Shown: positions 10,759 through 21,029 of the stretch, one piece after another
Layout of the letters: every line of letters begins with the position of its first letter
How positions within the stretch are numbered: the first letter of the stretch is position 1
Assembly (NCBI RefSeq): GCF_029407905.1
Contig: NC_073628.1
Location: 45,529,501-45,593,500 of the forward strand
From: Bubalus kerabau
Taxonomy: Eukaryota; Chordata; Mammalia; Artiodactyla; Bovidae
Direction: 5' to 3'
DNA: 64,000 nucleotides
Notes under the pieces: generated by a model
Told to the model about the DNA's origin: nothing
The model's database searches: none
Seen by the model: the letters and a program-made list of their open reading frames with translations, nothing else
Made by a program: the position numbers and the translations under genes

Positions 10759-11130
10759 GGAGCATGTACTTTTTTTTTTTTTTTTTTTGACTTATTTACC
10801 AGTTTTATTTATTTTTTTTAATTTTATTTTATTTTTAGACTTTACATAACTGTATTAGTTTTGCCAAATATCAAAATGAATCCGCCACAGGTATACATGT
10901 GTTCCCCATCCTGAACCCTCCTCCCTCCTCCCTCCCCATTCCATCCCTCTGGGTCGTCCCAGTGCACCAGCCCCAAGCATCCAGTATCGTGCATCGAACC
11001 TGGACTGGCAATTCGTTTCATACATGATATTTTACATGTTTCAATGCCATTCTCCCAAATCTTCCCACCCTCTCCCTCTCCCACAGAGTCCATTTTGATA
11101 CATAAAAATGTACATGCATGGAGCATGTAC
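10759..11130 (-). mobile_element. L1_BT-like 3' end with TSD and extra 5' junction sequence
   Basis: Antisense, 5'-truncated bovine L1 (about 10770-11094) with a T-rich tail at its left. The duplication ggagcatgtac occurs at 10759-10769 and 11120-11130. Between the L1 5' end and the right duplication lie about 25 bp that are not L1; they are the reverse complement of the right flank (see the inverted repeat entry). Confidence 0.93.
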
Positions 11131-11143
11131 ATTTTTATGTATC
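11097..11143. repeat. Perfect 21-bp inverted repeat, 5-bp loop
   Basis: Arms at 11097-11117 and 11123-11143 are exact reverse complements, with atgga as the loop. The left arm sits at the L1 5' junction; the right arm is native flank and contains part of the target-site duplication. The left arm therefore looks like a templated copy of the flank made during insertion. Confidence 0.95.
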
Positions 11144-11159
11144 AATATCTGTATTAGCC

Positions 11160-11405
11160 TCCTTTAGGGAATAAGCATCTCTCTTAGATTGATGTAACAA
11201 CCTCCCAAATGGCTTTTCTGCCTCTGATACTACTCAGTCTTTCTCTTTTCTATATTCAGTCTATTCTTTGCACTGAAATTAAAACTGCTTTTTAATAAGG
11301 CTATTTTATCCCCTTCTGTAAAACTCCTCTGTTGATACTTTTTTTTGCCCTCATTTTAAGTCAAAATTGTTTACCATGGCTTAAAATTCCTGGGCAGATC
11401 TGGGA
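11160..11405 (+). mobile_element. Probable L2 fragment
   Basis: Weak colinear similarity to the L2 3' coding region, with phrases such as cccttctgtaaaactcctct, then gccctcattttaagtcaaaa, then aaattcctgggcagatctgg in the expected order. Highly diverged. Confidence 0.5.
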
Positions 11406-12449
11406 TAGTGTGGTGAGTCTGGGGCATCAGGTTGGGGCCAGATCAAAGACTTTTGGATGAATGATATTTTGAGAGGAATACTCTGCTAGAACATCAGAAG
11501 ATGAATCAAGGTGAAGACCCTCTGAGCTGAAATTAGCAGTGAAAAATGGATTACAATGAGATGTTAAGAACCTAAAGCAAAGGGAAGCAGTGGGAATGGA
11601 TGTGAGAAGTATCAGGGAGGTAAACTCAGTCAGACCTGAGAACAAAACATGTGGATATTCCGGGAGATTCAAGCCTGAACATTGAAGAGGATGATGGTGC
11701 TATGAAGAAAGAGTATTAAGGCGAGGAGTCACATCCTGTCACTGAAGGGTCATTGTGCCTTGCCTATTTACACAAACAAATGGGCCAAAAAGTACATTCT
11801 TATCCTCGTGGACCTGCTGTCTGCAGGAGCTACATGAAGAGCCCACATTCTTTCTCTATAAGTCTCGAGCCCCGTTGGTAAGACAGCTAGGACCACTGTG
11901 GATGTAAAGCCCCAGAGAACTCAGGTAAGGTCTGCTTACCACCCACAACATGCACGACCTGAGAAATCACTTCGGTTAAGTGGCTCTAGCGATGAAAACA
12001 ATGACCAAAGGCCAAATGGCCATGAGTAGAATTTATAAACATTTCAGATCAGAATAAGCAAGAGCATTTTAATACTCAGAGCTGGAGCATGTGGAAAGAG
12101 GGTAGGGTCCCCTCACCCCCTGTTAGAGGAATATGAGAAGGAAAGGGACAGGGAACCCCAACTGTAGCAGGTTGGAGCTGAAGGGGCCTTTACTTCACAA
12201 GAGAAAGCAGCATCCCAGAGAAGAAGTGACTCGGCCAGGGTTATACGGCTGCTGACTATAGCAAATCCAATGAGATGCACACCCCCACACCCTCCATACG
12301 ACATAACAGCGGGTGCTCAAGTTCAAGCAGCAGTGTTGTGATTCCCACAGAGAACACAGAGGGGAGGCTCAAGTGGGACAATGCAGCTGGAAAAGAAAGG
12401 GAAGTAACTTGACCATGAACATAGATAGTCTGTTAAGATGGAATATGTC
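11406..12449. other. Unclassified, with locally more CpG than its surroundings
   Basis: No repeat or frame I can name. From about 11710 to 12300 the sequence is less AT-rich than the neighbourhood and holds a number of CpG dinucleotides (for example gcgagg, ctcgtgg, ctcgagccccg, cacgacc, ttcggtt, agcgatg, ctcggcc). This is well short of a CpG island. It could be a decayed LTR, a regulatory remnant or unique DNA. Confidence 0.4.
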
Positions 12450-12669
12450 GTGTGTGTGCTCAGTCATTCAGTCGTGTCTGACTCTTTGCAACCTCATGGA
12501 CTGTAGCCCACCCCGCTACTTTGTCTGTGGGGTTTCCCAGGCAAGAATACTGGAGTGGGTTGCCATTTTCTACTCCAGGGGATCTTCCTAAGTCAGGGAT
12601 TGAACCCATGTCTCTTGCATCTCCTGAATTGGCAGGTGAGTTCTTTACTGCTGCACCACCTGGGACACC
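12450..12669 (-). mobile_element. Bov-tA SINE
   Basis: Antisense full-length Bov-tA: gtcgtgtctgactctttgca near its 3' side through to the reverse-complemented head caccacctgggacacccc. A gaatat repeat flanks both sides (about 12441 and 12672), too short to be sure it is the TSD. Confidence 0.93.
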
Positions 12670-12743
12670 CCAGAATATATAATAGAGAAAGGTAAATAAT
12701 GTTTTTCATGATATTACTATCAAGAAATCTGTGAAGTCATTAG

Positions 12744-12783
12744 AAATAATTACTGATAATAATAACAATGATAATAATGATAG
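12744..12783. repeat. AT-rich (aat/gat)n simple repeat
   Basis: Imperfect run of aataatta, gataataataa and gataataatgat units at the edge of the MIR-like segment. Confidence 0.7.
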
Positions 12784-12789
12784 TATCTA

Positions 12790-13262
12790 TAGTATTATAC
12801 ACTTACTTTGTGCAAGGCACTCTGATATGTTCTTAGCCTGGATATTATTCTATCTTTACAGCAATCTTATCAGTTGCATACTATTATTATTTCTTGTTTT
12901 ACAAATGAGTAAACAAAGGCTTCTTTAGACTATGAAAATGAAAAGAATGAAAGTAAAGCCACTCAGTCATGTCAGCCTCTTTGCAACCCCATGGACTGTA
13001 GCCCACCAGGCTCCTCCGTCCATGGGATTTTCCAAGCAAGAATACTGGAGTGGGTTGCCATTTCCTTCTCCAGGAGATCTTCCAGACCCAGGAATTGAGC
13101 CCAGGTCTCCCACATTGTAGGTAGACGCTTTACCATCTGAGCCACCAGGGAAGTCCAAAAAAGAGATTATGTGACTCGCTCAAAATAATTTCTCTAGTAA
13201 GTGCATGAACTGAGACTTGGAACTCATTCCATGTTTTAGCCACTTTGTGATACTGCCAGTGT
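12790..13262 (-). mobile_element. MIR SINE, split by a younger Bov-tA
   Basis: Left part has ttactttgtgcaaggcactc and ttttacaaatgagtaaacaa; right part (13164-13262) has gtgactcgctcaaaataatt and continues to tagccactttgtgatactgc. Both fit MIR in antisense. The two halves join smoothly if the SINE at 12935-13163 is removed. Confidence 0.78.
12927..13171 (-). mobile_element. Bov-tA SINE nested in MIR
   Basis: Full-length antisense Bov-tA at 12935-13163, with near-duplicates agactatg (12927-12934) and agattatg (13164-13171). The nesting shows it is younger than the MIR. Confidence 0.93.
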
Positions 13263-14208
13263 GCTTACTGTGGTGGGTCTCTTAGCCTGAGAAAAAATAT
13301 TTCGTACTCTCATATGTCCCTATTGCAGAGAAGGGCCCTAGAGAGCCATTGCAAAAGCTTTCTTGGTAAAAAAAACAAAAACAATTAGCTAGTCTTCAGA
13401 ATTGTTACTTATTTAAATGAAATGTATTAGTAATTTGAAATGGACTACAATGAATTACTCAGAGAAAATGGGTTCAACTAATTGGTCCAGAAAATCATCT
13501 CAAGGATATAATTAAATTGCCTAGTGTACTATTACTGCTAACATAAATACTGTTACTGATCTTCAGGACTGCTTGCATTTCCAGCATAATTAAAAATAAG
13601 TGGTGGGAAAGACAAGATCCATGAGCAAAATGTGGTTCAAGGAATCAGTCCTGTGGTTAGCTAATGAAAGCAAAGCAAGGTCGTTATTTGAATTCTTTCC
13701 AGCAGTTGGGTTTCCTGCTATATATTTTAGTTCTTAGGAATCATCCATTTAAAATAATCATCAAACTCTAAGGATTTTTTTCTTATGAGGGTTACCATCT
13801 TTTTGAAGACCATACTTCTGAGTCCTAGGATGTTGTTGGAATCAAAGTTGTTTAATAAACATATTTCAATAAAGAAATTTTATTTTTTTAAAGAAATATT
13901 TTCTTCCAAATTTTATGGAATACACAATTTAAAATACATATATGGCACTTGCCATATTCATTAGTGAATTTAAGCTGCTTCATGCTAATGATAAAAAATT
14001 GGATCAGAAAATCATATATGGCTTCAATTCAATATTGTCACTTCTATAGAAATGCATGGTGATTAAAAAAAAGAAGTCAGGTAACTAATAGTAAGGAATG
14101 CAATTATTTTTTTAAGCACCCAGATGTTTTTAATGACTGATTTCCATTGTGCATAAGAGCTCACTAAAGAGAGACCAATCGTATCGGCCATGGGTCTTCC
14201 ATTATACA
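13263..14208. other. No feature recognised
   Basis: AT-rich, mostly unique-looking sequence. An aataaagaaattttattttt phrase at about 13869 is low-complexity only. Confidence 0.5.
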
Positions 14209-14454
14209 TGCCTGATTCTCTGTGTCTCTGTGCATATGCTCAGTCATGTCTGATGCTGCACAACCTCATGGACTGTATCTCATCAGCCTCCTCTGTCCAT
14301 GGGATTCTCCAGGCAAGAATACTGGAGTGAGTTGCCATTTCCTACTCCAGGGGCTCTTCCTGACACAGGGATTGAACCCGAGTCTCCTGTGTCTCTTGCA
14401 TTGGCCAGCAGACTCTTTACCACTAGTGCCACCTGGGAAGCATCTGCCTGATTC
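14209..14454 (-). mobile_element. Bov-tA SINE with 10-bp TSD
   Basis: Antisense Bov-tA at 14219-14444 between copies of tgcctgattc at 14209-14218 and 14445-14454. Confidence 0.94.
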
Positions 14455-15381
14455 ATAGCCTAAAAAAATTGAACTTGGAAGACAGAAAACAATATCTTTA
14501 AGCTTTTAGTTAGGGTCAGACAAGTTTCTCCTTTATCACACGTTATCTCCTGTGAGGGCCCATGAAACATGGAAAAGATGCAGAATATAACAGGTGCCTG
14601 CATTGCTTTTCCTGATGACTTAGGTAGAAAGAGAGTATACCCATACATTCAGGAAAGGGGCATAATTTTATGACACTCTTAGAATCTTGATTACTTCTTG
14701 GTACAGAGTAGGCAACCAAAAAATGTTTTCTACTGAATTAGTGAATGCCAAATTAATTCCAGTGGAATGAACATCATTTCTGCAAAATTTAGGTGTTCAA
14801 CATGAGAAGAGGGAGGTTTTCATTATCAAGTCAGTTAAAAAAAAATCAAAGATCTAATTCCTGAGAAATGCCAAATATAACAAGGGTGTCTTAAGTGATC
14901 TAAGCAATCTGGAGGGTCTAACCATTGAATTCTTTTAAGATTTGTTTGAGACCATATCCAAAACACTGTGATCCACCAAATCTAAAACTTGATAAATCAA
15001 GCAACACTAATTTCACAACACTGATAAGAGACTCTCCTTTTTGGTTTTTAAAGTAGGTTTTACATGTTCTTGATTCTCCCTCTTAGTACAATGCAGGAGC
15101 CTAGTATGGTATAAGACGTTTGAGCCACATGACAAGATAGCTATATTCCTATCTTGATTTTAAAAGTATAATTTACAGTATATACTTAAATGAATAGTTC
15201 CATGAATTGCTGTTGTTAACATAAACATACAAGCATGCTCTCTTTCTCTCCTTGCCCATGGCCCTACTTATCTTTTAACTTAATTGGTGATATGACTAAA
15301 GTATAGAAAATAATAAACCTAAAATATCATGGTATATGATAAACTACCATGTTGTTCTTTCCTTCTATGCATTTTATAATA
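14455..15381. other. No feature recognised
   Basis: AT-rich sequence without named repeats or meaningful frames. Confidence 0.5.
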
Positions 15382-15413
15382 TGGGGTTGGCCAAGAAGTG
15401 CGTTAGGGTTTTT
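15382..15413 (+). mobile_element. Possible mariner terminal-repeat remnant
   Basis: The phrase ggttggccaagaagtgcgtt followed by agggttttttc resembles the terminal inverted repeat of ruminant mariner elements (ggttggccaaaaagttcgtt type). No second terminus or transposase is visible, so it would be a solo end. Confidence 0.45.
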
Positions 15414-16088
15414 TCTTAACTTTTTATCCTGTGCTTCTCTCATTCACTGAAATCCCATTTCCTTTCTTGCCTGCTCTTTCCTCTCTCACTTAGCCAATCA
15501 CAAACTCTTATTCGGGCCTTACATCCCAGGTCCATATCAATTTCTGATGGAATTTTTTTTCTGCCACTTAAATGCTCTCTTTCCACTAAATTAGTGTCAG
15601 GTGGCTTTCAACTTTGCTCTCAATCTTATCATTGACTATGACAACATCATTTAATTAACTTTTTTTCCTTCAGTTTTCATCAACTGTCTGAAAAATCATT
15701 TGAGGTAGGTACTATGTCTTACTATCTTCCATCCACTCATTGCAAAGACTTTTACTGAACATTTATTATGTACAAGGTACTGTATATGAAGCTAGAAATT
15801 CTTGACCTTAAATTTAGTATGTTACACAGAAAGTAGTTCTATGGAATGAATAAGTAGGAACCTGTAGCAAATCAGGAACATTTTAAAATGCAGCTCACTT
15901 TAAAGAAAAACATAAATGGAAAGTTAGTCATTATCGGGTGACTGTCCAGGTAGGACAGAAAACAGCACTTTTCATCTCACATCATTAAATTCATTCTCTG
16001 TTCAACAAAGTGAACTTTTTATCTTAAATGTCACATCTTTCCTACAGTTTTAGTAACACTGGTACAGAAATAAATGAGAAAGTAAATA
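15414..16088. other. No clear feature; weak L2-like phrase
   Basis: Around 15735-15790 the order of cattgcaaagacttttactg, aacatttattatgtacaagg and tactgtat is reminiscent of an antisense L2 end, but the match is too weak to call. Confidence 0.4.
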
Positions 16089-16345
16089 TGAATGGCATTG
16101 AAACATGTATAATATCATATATGAAACGAGTCGCCAGTCCAGGTTCGATGCACGATACTGGATGCTTGGGGCTGGTGCACTGGGACGACCCAGAGGGACG
16201 GTATGGGGAGGAAGGAGGGAGGAGGGTTCAGGATGGGGAACACATGTATACGTGTGGCGGATTCATGTTGATATACGGCAAAACCAATACAATATTGTAA
16301 AGTTAAAAATACAATAAATTTTTTAAAAAAAGAAAGGAAAAAAAG
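16089..16345 (+). mobile_element. L1_BT-like 3' end
   Basis: 5'-truncated bovine L1 starting at gcattgaaacatgtataata and ending in an A-rich tail. Slightly more diverged than the L1 at 22.6 kb (for example gatatacggc for gatatttggc). Confidence 0.93.
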
Positions 16346-16590
16346 TATACAGTGTTGTAAAGTATTAACATGGTCCCATCATTTCATGGCAAATAGCTGG
16401 GGAAAAAGGGAAATGGTGACAGGTTTTATTTTCTTGGGCTCCAAAATCACTGCTGATGGTGACTGCAGCCATGAAATTAAAAGATGCTTACTCCTTGGAA
16501 GAGAAGTTATGACCAACCTAGACAGCATACAGCAGAGACATCATTTTGCCAACAAAGGTCCATATAGTCAAAGCTATAATTTTTCCAGTA

Positions 16591-16787
16591 GTGGCTCAGA
16601 CGGTAAAGCATCCGCCTACAATGCAGGAGACCTGGGTTCGATCCCTGGGTCGGGAAGATCCCCTGGAGAAGGAAATGGCAACCCACTCCAGTATTCTTGC
16701 CTGGAAAATCCCATGGACAGAGGACCTGGTAGGCTACAGTCCACGGGGTCACAAAGAGTCAGACACGACTGAGCAACTTCACTTTCA
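16591..16787 (+). mobile_element. Bov-tA SINE nested in BovB
   Basis: Full Bov-tA body beginning gtggctcagacggtaaagca and ending tgagcaacttcactttca, lying between the BovB words ccagta and catgtatgg. No clear TSD. Confidence 0.92.
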
Positions 16788-16792
16788 CATGT

Positions 16793-17089
16793 ATGGATGT
16801 GAGCTGCTGCTGCTGCTAAGTCACTTCAGTTGTGTACGACTCTGCATGACCCCATAGATGGCAGCCCACCAGGCTCCCCCATCCCTGGGATTCTCCAGGC
16901 AAGAACACTGGAGTGGGTTGCCATTTCCTTCTCCAATGCATGAAAGTGAAAAGTGAAAGTGAAGTCACTCAGTCGTGCCTGACTCTTAGCGACCCCATGG
17001 ATTACAGCCCACCAGGCTCCTCCGTCCATGGGATTTTCCAGGCAAGAGTACTGGAGTGGGGTGCCATTGCCTTCTCTGATGGATGTGAG
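16793..17089 (-). mobile_element. Bov-A2 (ART2) SINE nested in BovB, 11-bp TSD
   Basis: Dimeric Bov-A2 at 16804-17078 in antisense, starting with ctgctgctgctgctaagtca and containing the internal linker atgaaagtgaaaagtgaaag. Flanked by atggatgtgag at 16793-16803 and 17079-17089. It inserted only about 16 bp from the Bov-tA. Confidence 0.95.
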
Positions 17090-17771
17090 AGTTGGACTAT
17101 AAAGAAAGCTGAGCGCTGAAGAATTAATGCTTTTGAATTCTGGTGGAGAAGACTCTTAAAGAGTCCCTTGGACAGCAAGTAGATAAAAACCAGTCAATCC
17201 TAAAGGAAATCAGTCCTGAATATTCATTGGAAGGACTGGTGCTGAAGCTGAAACTCCAATACTTTGGCTACATGATGTGAAGAGATGACTCACTGGAAAA
17301 GACCTTGATGCTGGGAAAGACTAAGGGCAGGAGGAGAAGGGGCAACAGAGGATGAGACAGTTGGATGGCATCTTTGATTCAATGGACACGAATTTGGGCA
17401 AAATCCAGGAGATAGTGAAGGACAGGGAAACCTGGAGTGCTGCAGTCCATGCGGTCTCAAAGAGTTGGACATGACTGAGCAACAGAACAATTGTTTTTTA
17501 GATAGGGCTGTTTATGAAAGAGCTGGGATTTAAAATCCTAGCTTTTCAGTCAAAGTTGTGATTCAGTGCTTTCTTAATCTTATAAACCATGAAAAAATAC
17601 AATGTAGAACCTATCCTGTATGAAAAACTCAAGAAGACCCAAGAGGAATCAAAGGTGAAATCTTGACACTTGTTCTAAGATAGTTCTGCATGTATAGTAA
17701 ATGAGAAAGATATAATGTTAAAAAAAGGAGGCTTTATTTTTCCCTAAAATTAATTGCTGTTCATTTTGCAT

Positions 17772-17905
17772 TGGAGAAGGAAATGGCAACCCACTCCAGA
17801 GTTCTTGCCTGGAGAATCCCAGGGACGGCGGAGCCTGGTGGGCTGCCGTCTATGGGGTCGCACAGAGTCGGACATGACTGAAGCAACTTAGCAGCAGCAG
17901 CAGCA
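17772..17905 (+). mobile_element. Bov-A monomer SINE
   Basis: One Bov-A unit, ggagaaggaaatggcaaccc through cgactgaagcaacttagc, ending in (agc)n. Confidence 0.93.
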
Positions 17906-18360
17906 TCCAGTGTAAACAAAGATGTGAAAACAGAGACTTAAATGTCCTTTTTTAGGGCAAATTGGTAATGTGCATACGAGTTCTAAAAAGTAAGTAGTCT
18001 TTAATTCAGTATGCTGTTAGAAACTGGTCTTCAAACTGTCTGCATCTTTTCATATGAGAGTATTCATTACATTTATGTTTATACATTTATGTTTATAATT
18101 TGATGCAACCCAAATGTTCATATTGACTTTCTAAATTCTTTGTGAAGATTTAAAGTGAACATTTAAAACTAACCATTTACCATGGAAACTCTTCAGCAGT
18201 AATTAGGAACTACAGAGCAGTGTATTTTAGTGTGATCTCATTTTCATAAAAGTTTATGTGAATGTATATTTCAAGAGAATTACATATATTACATATATGA
18301 TAAACAATGATATTCATACATATGTACATGGGAAATTCTTAAGTATAAGCTCCAAATTAT
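17906..18360. other. No feature recognised
   Basis: AT-rich spacer; repeated acatttatgtttata words near 18070-18095 and tacatata words near 18283-18298 are minor low-complexity sequence. Confidence 0.5.
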
Positions 18361-18501
18361 TAGTTCTATTTCTTTTTTGTTTTTGTTTTCTTTTTGGCCA
18401 CGTAGCATCTTAGTACCCTGACCAGGGATTGAATCCCTGTCTCTGGCAGTTGAAGCAGAGTCTTAACCACTGGACTGCTAGGGAAGTCCCTAGTCCTATT
18501 T
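18361..18501 (-). mobile_element. CHR-2-like SINE
   Basis: Antisense CHR SINE (18372-18490) with the reverse-complemented head ccactggactgctagggaag. Flanks tagttctattt (18361-18371) and tagtcctattt (18491-18501) are a likely TSD with one mismatch. Confidence 0.88.
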
Positions 18502-18626
18502 TTTTTTTTTTGAGGGAGTGATGTTGTTATGGATATATGGATAAACAGAAAGTGAAATAAAAAATTAGAAGTGCATACCATAAAGACATTCCAAACATAA
18601 AATATGACACTCAGCACCTTTAATAT

Positions 18627-18828
18627 CCAGATTCGATGCACGATACTGGATGCTTGGGGCTGGTGCACTGGGACGACCCAGAGGGATAGTATGGGGAGGG
18701 AGGAGGGAGGAGGGTTCAGCATGGGGAACACATGTATGCCTGTGGCAGATTCATTTCGATATATAGCAGAACCAATACAATATTGTAAAGTTTAAAAATA
18801 AAATAAAAAAAAAAAATATTAAACCACA
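18627..18828 (+). mobile_element. L1_BT-like 3' end
   Basis: 5'-truncated bovine L1 from ccagattcgatgcacgatac to an A-rich tail. The part upstream of the gcacgatactggatgcttgg block is missing. Confidence 0.92.
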
Positions 18829-19384
18829 AATATGAGTTAACAAAGATAAAAAAAAAAAAAGAAAAGAAAACAGATATGATTTCAGTCTCAGTTTGCATAA
18901 GGACATGTCTGGCCAACTGCCCTGGGTTTCTCAGGAACCATGTTGGCTCTTTTGTTTACTTATAATCACAGTAGTTTTAGGATAATAGAAGTCGAAAGAT
19001 CTCTCAATCCACATTTTCTTATCCTTTACCTAGAGAAATGAGAATGGCAAGAATAGTTTAGAAAGTGCCCAGCTCAAACCGAATCCTGGATAATGCAGTG
19101 AAGTCCCTATCAGTAACCCCAACTGAAACTGTCTGGGCTTTGGTCCCAGACCTCCTGGCAAACAACACTCTGTGGGTCGAGAGACAATGGGAATCAGAGC
19201 CAACCTCCCAGTGAGAAGAGACACTGACATCATGAATGAGTTCCTACTTGAAAAAATCCTAAGAAGCAATTTCTGAAAACAGCCCTACAGAGAGTTTATG
19301 CACATCTGTGAGAAAAGCAAAATAGATAAAATAAAATAAAACCTTGGGGACAGGAAAGGAACTTACCTATCATTTAGCTTAATC
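18829..19384. other. No feature recognised
   Basis: Begins with an A-rich run (to about 18870) and continues as unique-looking sequence. A 79-codon minus frame (19030-19269) has no recognisable motif. Confidence 0.5.
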
Positions 19385-19500
19385 CTTTCATTTCACAGAT
19401 GAAGAAATTGAGTCTCCAATGAGGAAAAAGTTGCCAAAGTCACTCTGTAAATTAGTTCTTTAAAATCAAATCTCCTAATCCCCAAATTAGTACAGTTCTT
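19385..19500 (-). mobile_element. MIR SINE fragment
   Basis: Contains tttcacagatgaagaaattg followed by gttgccaaagtcactctgta, the antisense MIR core order. Confidence 0.7.
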
Positions 19501-19699
19501 ATCTAATAGGACTCCTAAACTAAAGCACTACTGGTTCTGTGGGTCATGTAATTATCTGGACAAAAGGAGATTATGTCACATCAAATCATTTTCAGATCAT
19601 CCCAGGCAGAGTTATGCAATATTTTGTTGTTTTAATGTCCTCTTTTTTAAAACTTTTGTTACATTACTTGCAAAACACAATCACTTATTTATTTAACTG

Positions 19700-19828
19700 T
19701 CATTGAAAAGTAGGTGTTCCTTGAGGATAAGGATCATATTTTATTCACCTTGAATCCCCTGTGCCAATAACACTGTCCAGAATATAGCAGGTACTTGGTA
19801 AATAGTTCATAAATGAATGAATGCTTTT
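19700..19828 (+). mobile_element. L2 LINE 3' end
   Basis: Typical L2 terminus: gttccttgaggataaggatc, then tgtgccaataacactgtcc, then gtacttggtaaatagttcat and the aatgaatgaatgc end repeat. Confidence 0.85.
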
Positions 19829-19889
19829 TCCCTGTTATATCTGGTGATGAGAGGAATGCTTAATGGATTAACCAAGGGATATCATCATA

Positions 19890-20310
19890 TGATGGAGTAG
19901 ACTCTCATAGTTAAGAGCCCTGGATTTGAGTCTCATCTGTACCACTCTCTGAGAGTAAGACTTTAGGCAAGACTCTTAAGTACCCTGAGCAACATATTCC
20001 TCACCTATAAACTTGAAGAAATGATACCTGATAGCCACCTGATATGAAGAGCCAACTCATTGGAAAAGACCTTGATGCTGGGAAATACTGAGGGCATGAG
20101 AAGTAGGTGACAGAGAATGAGATGGTTGGATGGCATCACCACCTCAATGGACATGAATTTGAGCAAACTCTAGGAGATACTTAAGAACAGGGGAACCTGG
20201 TGCACTGCAGTCCATAGGGTCACAAAGATTTGGACATGACTTAGTGACTGAACAGCAATTCTACTTCCCAATTTAGCCATGAGGATCAAATGTGAAACAT
20301 CTGAAATTAA
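19890..20310 (+). mobile_element. MIR SINE, interrupted by BovB
   Basis: Left part (gttaagagccctggatttga, then gtaagactttaggcaagact) and right part (about 20259-20310, gccatgaggatcaaatgtga) form a colinear MIR once the BovB at 20034-20258 is removed. Confidence 0.72.
20034..20258 (+). mobile_element. BovB 3' end nested in MIR
   Basis: Last about 225 bp of BovB, from ccacctgatatgaagagcca to gacatgacttagtgactgaa. Diverged, so an older BovB insertion. Confidence 0.9.
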
Positions 20311-20544
20311 AAACGCTGTGCTGTGTTGTGGTTAGTTGCTCAGTCAGGTCCGACTCTTTGCAACCCTATGGACTGTAGCCTGCCAGGCTCCTCTGTCCAT
20401 GGGGATTCTCCAGGCAAGAATACTGAAGTGGGTTGCCATGCCCTCCTCCAGGGGATCTTTCCAACCCAGGATCCAACCCAAGTCTCCCATATTGCAGGCA
20501 GATTCTTTACCATCTGATTCAACAGGGAAGGCTGGAATTAAAAA
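20303..20544 (-). mobile_element. Bov-tA SINE with 11-bp TSD
   Basis: Antisense Bov-tA at 20314-20533 flanked by gaaattaaaaa (20303-20313) and ggaattaaaaa (20534-20544). Confidence 0.93.
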
Positions 20545-20567
20545 TACTTTTATTAAGAGCAAATTGT

Positions 20568-21025
20568 ATATTTCTCCATCTATTAGTGTCCTCTTTGATT
20601 TCTTTCACCAGTGTTTTATAGTTTTCTATATATAGGTCTTTAGTTTCTTTAGGCAGATATATTCCGAAGTATTTTATTCTCTCCGTTGCAATGGTGAATG
20701 GAATTGTTTCCTTAATTTCTCTTTCTGTTTTCTCATTATTAGTGTATAGGAATGCAAGGGATTTCTGTGTGTTGATTTTATATCCTGCAACTTTACTATA
20801 ATCATTGATTAGTTCTAGTAATTTTCTGGTGGAGTCTTTAGGGTTTTCTATGTAGAGGATTATGTCATCTGCAAATAGTGAGAGTTTTACTTCTTCTTTT
20901 CCAATTTGGATTCCTTTTATTTCTTCTTCTGCTCTGATTGCTGTGGCCAAAACTTCTAAAACTATGTTGAATAGTAATGGTGAAAGTGGGCACCCTTGTC
21001 TTGTTCCTGACTTTAGAGGAAATGC
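20568..21025 (-). pseudogene. L1 ORF2 reverse-transcriptase segment, inverted
   Basis: The minus frame contains FPLKSGTRQGCPLSPLLFN and then SLFADDIILYIENPKDS (FADD catalytic motif encoded at about 20864-20875). This is the RT palm of L1 ORF2p. It is cut off from the rest of ORF2 by the inversion at 21025/21026 and has no start, so it cannot give a working enzyme. Confidence 0.93.
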
Positions 21026-21029
21026 GATG

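Larger units (their letters stand above)
16371..17489 (+). mobile_element. BovB LINE carrying two nested SINEs
   Basis: BovB 3' half in three blocks: 16371-16590, 16788-16803 and 17079-17489. Removing the two SINEs restores colinear BovB ORF2 C-terminal sequence (…ttttccagtag|catgtatggatgtgag|agttgg…). Small indels and stops break the frame. Confidence 0.92.

Noticed and set aside
15735..15790. L2 end
   Set aside because: The similarity is limited to generic words also shared with other old repeats.
16591..17078. Repeated ccactccagtattcttgcct-type blocks as a CRISPR-like or tandem array
   Set aside because: These are dispersed SINEs in both orientations with irregular spacing and TSDs, not an array.
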